Assembly: GCA_937927625.1 (NCBI GenBank) | Contig: CALBSD010000011.1 | Coordinates: 1-31,439, forward strand | Origin: an uncultured Actinomycetes bacterium | Lineage (GTDB): Bacteria > Actinomycetota > Acidimicrobiia > Acidimicrobiales > Ilumatobacteraceae | Direction of reading: 5' to 3' | DNA length: 31,439 nt | Shown here: positions 22,797-29,092 of the stretch, piece by piece | Numbering within the stretch: position 1 is the stretch's first letter | Layout of the letters: each line of letters opens with the position of its first letter | Notes under the pieces: generated by a model | What the model saw: the letters and a program-made list of their open reading frames with translations, nothing else | Database searches by the model: none | What the model was told of the DNA's origin: nothing | Made by a program: the position numbers and the translations under genes

Positions 22797-23399
22797 TTAT
22801 TTCGCAATTCCGAAGATGGGTTCGTTGTTTGCAACGCGCCACTTCCACGCTTTCATCAGCATGAAGATGAAGATGGGAACTGTGACGAAGTTCTGCGCGC
22901 TGATCATCAGGTCGCTGACGACGAATCCATATGCCAACCACGATGAGCAACTAATGACTGTCATCCCGTAACTCGCCAAAGAAATTCCGTGCAAGTTGTC
23001 AGTTCGAATGACGTGTACCAGTTGAGGGAAAATTGAACTACCACTGACTGCAATGGCAATAAAACCCACCAGCGCGGCTGGCAATTGCGTGAAACCCAAC
23101 GGAATAATGATCATCACTGCAATGAGCCGCAGAAGAACTTGTCGTGGAATATGTCCGTGTCGATACACCACCGAGATGATGATGGACTGCGCGATAATGA
23201 ATGACGTGTTGGAGAACCACACTGCAACGTCACTTTGGATGACGCCGTAACTGAACCACAGCGCTGACCCAACAAGACCATGCATTGATGCAAAAGGTGA
23301 AATACCATGCGAGGTGTCATGGCGAACTGCACGCCACACCTGAGGCCATATAAATGCAAAGCTCAACGCGACGCACCAGGCGCCAAAGATTTCTTTCAT
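22797..23399 (-). CDS. Seven-TM SWEET-like (PQ-loop/MtN3) sugar transporter
   Basis: A 200-residue membrane protein with seven hydrophobic segments in a 3+1+3 order, the layout of eukaryotic SWEET sugar facilitators. Two gapless internal repeats are offset by exactly 106 residues. Pairs identical between them include P19-Q20/P125-Q126, R26/R132, D28/D134, HGIS 31-34/137-140, W48/W154, YG 51-52/157-158, SD 56-57/162-163 and N64/N170. The Trp and Asn correspond to the residues that line the sugar site in bacterial SemiSWEETs. Usual bacterial members have one repeat of three segments and dimerise. It is expected to move a sugar down its gradient across the cytoplasmic membrane. The ATG lies 2 bp after the mgsA stop, so the two share a transcript. 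A non-sugar PQ-loop carrier is the alternative. Confidence 0.85.
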   Translation of the reverse strand: MKEIFGAWCVALSFAFIWPQVWRAVRHDTSHGISPFASMHGLVGSALWFSYGVIQSDVAVWFSNTSFIIAQSIIISVVYRHGHIPRQVLLRLIAVMIIIPLGFTQLPAALVGFIAIAVSGSSIFPQLVHVIRTDNLHGISLASYGMTVISCSSWLAYGFVVSDLMISAQNFVTVPIFIFMLMKAWKWRVANNEPIFGIAK

Positions 23400-23401
23400 A
23401 A

Positions 23402-23845
23402 CTATCGAATGTGCGAGGGAACGCGACGGACGTAATCAAGGTCCATATGTGGAGACGACATGATGAAATCTGCGGAAGCACGGTTGCATGCAACCGGGAT
23501 GTTCCAGACGACAGCGATACGAAGAAGTGCTTTGATGTCCGGGTCGTGAGGTTGAGGCTCTAACGGGTCCCAAAAGAACAACAACACGTCAACTTCACCC
23601 TCTGAAATGCGAGCACCGATTTGTTGGTCACCCCCAAGAGGTCCACTACGTAAGCGTTCCACAGGAAGACCGATTTTCTCCTGCACTAAACCACCAGTAG
23701 TGCCAGTGCCGATAAGCGTGTGGCGAGACAATTCATCGCGATGTCGTCCGACCCACTCCAGGAGCTCATCTTTCATGTTGTCATGCGCCACAAGAGCAAT
23801 CGTCTTGTGCGGTCCGACGGACATCTCTACTTCGCTCACGGGCAT
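23402..23845 (-). CDS. mgsA: Methylglyoxal synthase
   Basis: A 147-residue MgsA, which converts dihydroxyacetone phosphate to methylglyoxal and phosphate and so bypasses lower glycolysis when sugar phosphates pile up. The family blocks are intact: TIALVAHDNMKDELL, GTGTTG, RSGPLGGDQQIGA, LLFFWDPL.P.PHDPDIKALLR, and NIPVACNRASADF. The catalytic aspartates and the phosphate-binding loop are all present. The start may be ATG 23845 or ATG 23824; neither has a clear ribosome site. It lies 50 bp after leuS in the same direction and 2 bp before the SWEET-like gene. The pairing with a putative sugar carrier makes a carbon-overflow role likely. Confidence 0.95.
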   Translation of the reverse strand: MPVSEVEMSVGPHKTIALVAHDNMKDELLEWVGRHRDELSRHTLIGTGTTGGLVQEKIGLPVERLRSGPLGGDQQIGARISEGEVDVLLFFWDPLEPQPHDPDIKALLRIAVVWNIPVACNRASADFIMSSPHMDLDYVRRVPSHIR

Positions 23846-23895
23846 GTCTCTTGTCTAGCCGACACAAGCACCCCGGTGGGGGAACAGCGCAGTAA

Positions 23896-26760
23896 TTACT
23901 TGACGACGATGTTGACGGTGCGACCAGGAATGACAATTGTCTTCACTGGCGTCTTACCTTCAAGTGCTGCAATGACATTTTCTTGTGCCATCGCAGCGGC
24001 TAAGTGTGCTGCTTCGTCTGCATCAGGCGCAACGCTGATTCGTCCACGTACTTTGCCATTCACTTGTACCGGTACTTCAATGCTGTCTTCAACGAGCAAT
24101 GCAGGATCGGCCTGTGGGAATGGCACGTACGTGATGGTCTCGGTGTGACCCAACTGCGCCCACAGTTCCTCGGTGAGGTGTGGGCACAACGGCGACAACA
24201 TCTGAATCAATGGCTCTGCAACAACACGAGGAGTGGAGCCATGAGCGGTGACATGCACTGTGAGTGCATTGTTGAACTCAATCAACTTTGCAATTGCAGT
24301 GTTGAAACGCAAACCGGCCATGTCGGATTCCACGCCCACCATGGTGCGATGTAGATGACGCAAGAGTTCTTCTGGCGCTGCATCATCGGTGACAATGGTT
24401 TCGCCCGTGTCTTCGTTGACAACATTGCGCCACAAGCGCTGCAGGAAGCGCTGCATGCCGATGACATCACGTGTGTTCCATGGACGGCTGGCATCAAGTG
24501 GTCCCATCGCCATTTCATACAAACGGAATGTGTCGGCACCGAACTCGTCATACATCTCGTCCGGAGTCACGATGTTCTTTAGGCTCTTGCCCATCTTGCC
24601 GTACTCACGTGAAACGGTTTCGCCGTTCCATGAATACACGCCATTGTTCTCTTCAACCTCGGCTGCAGGCACTGCTTGACCACGTGCATCGCGATATGCG
24701 TATGCCTGCACATAACCCTGGTTGTACAAACGATGGAATGGTTCTTCACTGCAGACATGACCAAGGTCGAACAAGACCTTGTGCCAAAAGCGCGCATACA
24801 GAAGGTGCAATACGGCATGTTCAACTCCGCCGACGTAGAGGTCAACACCGCCGGTGTGTCCTTCGCCTTGTGGTCCCATCCAGTACTTCTCAACCTCGGG
24901 GTCGATGAACGCTTCGGTGTTGGTGGGGTCGAGATAACGCATCTCGTACCAACATGAACCAGCCCACTGCGGCATCACGTTGACCTCGCGACGATACTCA
25001 CGAGCACCATCACCAAGATCCAATGTCACGGTGGTCCATTCCTTCACACGTGCAAGCGGAGGAACAGGGTCGCTTGTTGCATCATTCGGGTCAAGTGCGG
25101 TGGGCTTGAAGTCCGCAAGTTCCGGAAGCAACACAGGAAGTGCACTTTCAGGAACTGCATGTGCATTGCCGAGTTCGTCGTAGACGATGGGGAATGGTTC
25201 ACCCCAGTAGCGCTGACGTGAGAACAACCAGTCGCGCAAGCGATATGTGGTGGTGGGCTCGCCGACGCCATTCGCTGCAAGCCATTCATTCATGCGTGTC
25301 TTTGCTTCAGCAATAGAAGTGAGACCGTTCAAGCTGATGGAGTTATTTGCAGAGTCAATGTATTCGCCGTCGCCGGTGAATGCTTCTGGCCAGGTGCTGC
25401 AATCACTGCTTGGCGTAATGCCGTGCTGTTCAAACCATGATGCAGGTGGCATCGCAGTTGCCTTGATGGGCAAGTTGTAGGTGCGTGCAAATTCAAAGTC
25501 GCGTTGGTCGCCGCTTGGCACCGCCATGATGGCGCCGGTGCCGTAACCCATGAGTACGTAGTCGGCGATGTAGATCGGTACTTCGCCGCCGCTGACAGGG
25601 TTTACTGCCATTGCGCCAGTGAAGACACCTGTCTTTTCTTTTGAATCGTCTTGACGTTCGTCATCAGCTTTTGCTGCAGCTGCTGCGCGGTATGCCTCCA
25701 CTGCACTCTTCGCATCCGAAGTGGTGATCGCTTCCACCAACGGATGTTCAGGGGAGAGAACAAGGAATGTTGCGCCGAACAAAGTGTCGGGGCGGGTGGT
25801 GAACACTTCAATGCCGCCAGCGGGGGAATTGAAAGTGACTCGTGCGCCTTCGCTGCGATTGATCCAGTTGCGTTGCATCATTTTGATGGGCTCTGGCCAA
25901 TCCAAACGGTCAAGGTCTTCAATGAGGCGATCTGCATACGACGTGATGCGCATCATCCACTGTTTCATGTTGCGCTTGAACACGGGATAGTTGCCGATGT
26001 CGCTGCGGCCTTCAGATGTCACTTCTTCGTTGGCGAGGATGGTGCCAAGTCCTGGACACCAGTTCACTGGCGCATCAGTGAGATAGGCCAAGCGGTAGGT
26101 GTCGATAAGAACGTGCTTCTCTGATGCAGAGAGCGTCGACCATGTCGAACCATCGGATGGCGTGCGAGTGCCGGCCTCGAATTCTGCGATGAGGTCTTCA
26201 ATGCGACGCGCGCGACCTTGGTCGACGTCATACCAAGCGCCATGCACTTGCAAGAAGATCCACTGCGTCCACTTGTAGAATGCTTCGTCTGTGGTGCTGA
26301 CGCTACGGCGAGGGTCGTGACCCAAACCAAGACGACGCAACTGGCGACGCATGTTCGCCACATTCTCTTCGGTGTTAATGCGAGGGTGAACGCCCGTAGT
26401 GATGGCGTGTTGTTCCGCAGGAAGTCCAAAGCTGTCGTATCCGAGAGCGTGAAGAACGTTGTAGCCCTTCATGCGCTTGAAACGTGCAAACACATCGGTG
26501 CCGATGTAGCCAAGGGGGTGACCAACGTGAAGGCCAGCACCCGATGGGTAGGGGAACATGTCAAGGACAAAGAGCTTCTCGCGGCCAGCGACCTTCTCGG
26601 GCTCGGCCATGGGGCCAGCGGGGTTGGGGGCGTTATAAGTGCCCTCGCGTTCCCAGGTGTCCTGCCAGCGGGACTCAATACCGGCCGCCAGGAGTGCCGA
26701 GTATCTAAATGGGGGGAAGTTTGTTGCTCCGGGGGTGGAGGGCGTCGCCGAATCACTCAT
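23896..26760 (-). CDS. leuS: Leucyl-tRNA synthetase
   Basis: A complete 954-residue class Ia leucyl-tRNA synthetase. The HIGH motif reads HVGH (residues 78-81) within DMFPYPSGAGLHVGHPLGY. The KMSKS loop reads KMGKS at 722-726. Editing-domain segments (TTRPDTLFGATFLVLSPEH, GYGTGAIMAVPSGDQRD) are intact, so mischarged tRNA can be cleared. The C-terminal domain ends with PVQVNGKVRGRISV. ATG 26760 is chosen because a TACGAT -10 (minus strand, 26775-26770) lies nine bases upstream, which gives a leader of only about 3 bases. It is divergent from rbfA with a 21-bp gap, and mgsA follows 50 bp downstream. Confidence 0.98.
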   Translation of the reverse strand: MSDSATPSTPGATNFPPFRYSALLAAGIESRWQDTWEREGTYNAPNPAGPMAEPEKVAGREKLFVLDMFPYPSGAGLHVGHPLGYIGTDVFARFKRMKGYNVLHALGYDSFGLPAEQHAITTGVHPRINTEENVANMRRQLRRLGLGHDPRRSVSTTDEAFYKWTQWIFLQVHGAWYDVDQGRARRIEDLIAEFEAGTRTPSDGSTWSTLSASEKHVLIDTYRLAYLTDAPVNWCPGLGTILANEEVTSEGRSDIGNYPVFKRNMKQWMMRITSYADRLIEDLDRLDWPEPIKMMQRNWINRSEGARVTFNSPAGGIEVFTTRPDTLFGATFLVLSPEHPLVEAITTSDAKSAVEAYRAAAAAKADDERQDDSKEKTGVFTGAMAVNPVSGGEVPIYIADYVLMGYGTGAIMAVPSGDQRDFEFARTYNLPIKATAMPPASWFEQHGITPSSDCSTWPEAFTGDGEYIDSANNSISLNGLTSIAEAKTRMNEWLAANGVGEPTTTYRLRDWLFSRQRYWGEPFPIVYDELGNAHAVPESALPVLLPELADFKPTALDPNDATSDPVPPLARVKEWTTVTLDLGDGAREYRREVNVMPQWAGSCWYEMRYLDPTNTEAFIDPEVEKYWMGPQGEGHTGGVDLYVGGVEHAVLHLLYARFWHKVLFDLGHVCSEEPFHRLYNQGYVQAYAYRDARGQAVPAAEVEENNGVYSWNGETVSREYGKMGKSLKNIVTPDEMYDEFGADTFRLYEMAMGPLDASRPWNTRDVIGMQRFLQRLWRNVVNEDTGETIVTDDAAPEELLRHLHRTMVGVESDMAGLRFNTAIAKLIEFNNALTVHVTAHGSTPRVVAEPLIQMLSPLCPHLTEELWAQLGHTETITYVPFPQADPALLVEDSIEVPVQVNGKVRGRISVAPDADEAAHLAAAMAQENVIAALEGKTPVKTIVIPGRTVNIVVK

Positions 26761-26769
26761 GGTTGTGCC

Positions 26770-26775
26770 ATCGTA
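26770..26775 (-). promoter_or_regulatory. -10 element of leuS
   Basis: On the minus strand TACGAT, within TATACGAT, lies nine bases before the leuS ATG, so RNA should start about three bases before it. The rbfA GTG is only 7 bp away on the other strand, so the two starts compete for the same DNA. No matching leaderless -10 is seen for rbfA. Confidence 0.5.
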
Positions 26776-26781
26776 TAGGTC

Positions 26782-27219
26782 GTGTCGAAACAACGCCCAA
26801 GGTCAGGTCGCCGTCAACCCAAGGGCGGATCATCCCACGGGTATCCCCGCACGGCTCGGTTGTCCGAGGTGCTGCGCGAGGTGATCGCCGATGAGCTCAC
26901 CAAAATTGATGACGAGCGCCTCGATCTGGTGACCATCACGGCCATCGACGTGGACCCTGAGATGAACCGCGCGATTGTCTATTTCGACTCCATGTTTGGT
27001 GAAGAGGGCGACGAAGGTGTCATCGAAGCAATGCTCGAACACCGCCCACGCATGCAGGCATCCATCAACCGTCAGATGCATGCACGTAAGACACCCATTC
27101 TTTCTTTCCGTCCCGACGAAGTGATTCGTGGAGCTGCTCGTATTGAAGAGCTCTTGCGCAAGCAGCCGAACACCACGCCCATCGTCCCTGACGATTCGTC
27201 CGACACTGACAGCGAGTAG
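26782..27219 (+). CDS. rbfA: Ribosome-binding factor A
   Basis: A 145-residue RbfA, a late-acting 30S maturation factor that binds near 16S helix 1. The KH-like domain is visible: RTARLSEVLREVIADEL, LVTITAIDVDPEMNRAIVYF, IEAMLEHRPRMQASINRQM and KTPILSFRPDEVIR. The first 20 residues are basic and flexible, and the tail is acidic. GTG 26782 must be the start or very near it because an in-frame TAG lies just upstream (26776-26778). infB, the usual upstream partner, is absent; leuS is divergent instead. truB starts 2 bp after the stop. Confidence 0.93.
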   Translation: MSKQRPRSGRRQPKGGSSHGYPRTARLSEVLREVIADELTKIDDERLDLVTITAIDVDPEMNRAIVYFDSMFGEEGDEGVIEAMLEHRPRMQASINRQMHARKTPILSFRPDEVIRGAARIEELLRKQPNTTPIVPDDSSDTDSE

Positions 27220-27221
27220 TT

Positions 27222-28097
27222 GTGGCGCGGCGTCGTCCGCCCACGGTGCATGGGCTGGTGTTGTTAGACAAGCCAGCAGGCATGACAAGCCACGATGCTG
27301 TTTTCAAATTGCGTCGCCACTTTGGTGAAAAGCGCATGGGTCATGCCGGAACACTTGACCCCGATGCCACGGGACTTCTTGTTGTTGGTGTGGGTAATGC
27401 AACGCGTTTGATTCGCTTCATGGGCGACATGGACAAGACGTATTCGTGCGAAATTGTTTTTGGTTCCGAGACCGACACGTTGGATGACTCTGGAATCACA
27501 ACAACGACGTATGAGATGACACCACCCGACTTGGACGATGTACGTCGCATCATCGCGGAGAAGTTTGTGGGCGACATCATGCAGATTCCGCCGATGGTGT
27601 CTGCGCTCAAAGTAGATGGTGTGCGATTGCATCAACTCGCGCGCGAGGGCATTGAGATTGAACGTGAACCACGGCCCATCACGGTGTACTCATACGACGT
27701 AGAAGCAACGGATAACCCGATGGTGATTCGCGTACGTGTGCGTTGTGGTGGTGGCACGTACATTCGCTCGCTAGGTGCAGACCTCGGTACGGCGCTTGGT
27801 GGCGGTGCACATATTCGCACCTTGCGTCGCCACACCACTGGGCCGTATTCGCTGGATGAGTCATGCACGTTGGAAGAACCAGTGATGTTGCCAGTGGGCG
27901 AGATGGTGCGTGGCATGCCCACACACGTATTGGACGAACAGGGCATTGATGATGTTCTGTATGGTCGAGTGCGCGAAGCATGGGATGGCGATGGTCCATG
28001 GGCTGCAACGAATGCAGATGGCGAATTGATTGCAGTCTTTGAGTTGTGGCGAGATCGCATCGCCAAGCCCACAGTGGTGTTCGGCGGGCGCGGATAG
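27222..28097 (+). CDS. truB: tRNA pseudouridine(55) synthase
   Basis: A 291-residue TruB, which makes pseudouridine 55 in the T loop of tRNAs. The catalytic aspartate is D46 in GHAGTLDPDATGLL. Other family blocks are GLVLLDKPAGMTSHD, QIPPMVSALKVDG and RVRCGGGTYIRSLGADLG. A C-terminal extension with a PUA-like part follows. GTG 27222 is 2 bp after the rbfA stop. The gene is the middle one of rbfA-truB-ribF. Confidence 0.97.
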   Translation: MARRRPPTVHGLVLLDKPAGMTSHDAVFKLRRHFGEKRMGHAGTLDPDATGLLVVGVGNATRLIRFMGDMDKTYSCEIVFGSETDTLDDSGITTTTYEMTPPDLDDVRRIIAEKFVGDIMQIPPMVSALKVDGVRLHQLAREGIEIEREPRPITVYSYDVEATDNPMVIRVRVRCGGGTYIRSLGADLGTALGGGAHIRTLRRHTTGPYSLDESCTLEEPVMLPVGEMVRGMPTHVLDEQGIDDVLYGRVREAWDGDGPWAATNADGELIAVFELWRDRIAKPTVVFGGRG

Positions 28098-28108
28098 CGT
28101 TAGACACC

Positions 28109-29065
28109 GTGCAACTGGTGACCGACCTCTCAACTTCTCCGTGGCCTGGTCGTCGTGCCGTTGTCACCATCGGCGCCTATGACGGTGTGCATCTTGGTCA
28201 TCGCACCGTGATCAACCAGGTGAAGCATCGTGCAGCTGAACTGGGCGCACTCAGCGTTGTTGTCACATTCGATGTTCACCCCGCCAGCATCGTGCGCCCT
28301 GATGCGGCACCCAAGATGTTGACGAACTCAGCGCAGAAGTTGGAACTCCTGAAAGCCACTGGGGTTGATGCTGTTGTTGTCGTGCCGTTTAGTGCTGCAC
28401 AGGCAAAAGAAACTCCTGTTGATTTTGTTCAGCGCGTATTGGTTGATGCTTTGCATGTGCAGGCCGTGATTGTGGGAAGCGATTTCCATTTCGGTCATAT
28501 GCGTCAAGGAAACGTGACGTTGCTGCGTGAGATGGGCGAGCGTCATGACTTCACCTGTGAACCAGTTGTTCTTGTCCCTCGCGCCGATGGCATTGATGAG
28601 CCAGTGAGTTCCACCGCAATTCGTCGTGCACTCGCCGGCGGAGAAATTGATATCGCCACACGGATGTTGGGACGTGCGCATGAAATTCGCGGCACCGTGA
28701 TGTCGGGCGATCAGCGTGGACGCACGATTGGTTTCCCCACCGCAAACGTGCAAGTGGCCGCGGGTACGTGCATGCCATCAGATGGTGTGTATGCCGGTAT
28801 CTATCGCCGGCCTGATGGCACGGAATTCACCTGCGCCATCAACTTGGGTCGTCGCCCCACGTTCTACACCGATCAGGGATACTCGCTTCTTGAGGCGTAC
28901 CTTCTTGACTTCAACGGTGATTTGTATGGCGAAGAAGCCTCAGTGCAGTTCCTTGCGTTCTTGCGCAGCGAGAAGCAGTTCGGTGGCATTGACGAACTGA
29001 AAGAGCAGTTGATGAAAGACATCGAACATGCTCGCTCCGCAGTACTTGCGCGCCGCGCTCAGTAA
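28109..29065 (+). CDS. ribF: Bifunctional riboflavin kinase/FAD synthetase
   Basis: About 318 residues. RibF phosphorylates riboflavin to FMN and adenylates it to FAD. The N-terminal FAD synthetase domain has TIGAYDGVHLGH (compare GNFDGVHxGH) near residues 20-31 and the VSSTAIRRAL motif. The C-terminal kinase domain has GRTIGFPTANV and a terminal FLRSEKQFGGIDELKEQ. The in-frame sequence before 28109 overlaps truB, so GTG 28109, or GTG 28118, is taken as the start. It shares the rbfA-truB transcript and is convergent with fbiC, the deazaflavin cofactor gene. Confidence 0.95.
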   Translation: MQLVTDLSTSPWPGRRAVVTIGAYDGVHLGHRTVINQVKHRAAELGALSVVVTFDVHPASIVRPDAAPKMLTNSAQKLELLKATGVDAVVVVPFSAAQAKETPVDFVQRVLVDALHVQAVIVGSDFHFGHMRQGNVTLLREMGERHDFTCEPVVLVPRADGIDEPVSSTAIRRALAGGEIDIATRMLGRAHEIRGTVMSGDQRGRTIGFPTANVQVAAGTCMPSDGVYAGIYRRPDGTEFTCAINLGRRPTFYTDQGYSLLEAYLLDFNGDLYGEEASVQFLAFLRSEKQFGGIDELKEQLMKDIEHARSAVLARRAQ

Positions 29066-29073
29066 TTTCTCAC

Positions 29074-29087
29074 CGGCATTGCTGCCG
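29074..29087. terminator. Short hairpin between ribF and fbiC
   Basis: CGGCA (29074-29078) pairs with TGCCG (29083-29087) over TTGC in the 27-bp gap between two convergent stops. The stem is only 5 bp and has no T-tract, so its function as a terminator is doubtful. Confidence 0.3.
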
Positions 29088-29092
29088 AACGA

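Noticed and set aside
26757..26771. A 4-codon upstream frame (M-A-Q-P) whose TGA overlaps the leuS ATG
   Set aside because: Its ATG overlaps the probable -10 element of leuS, so it would not be transcribed from that promoter.
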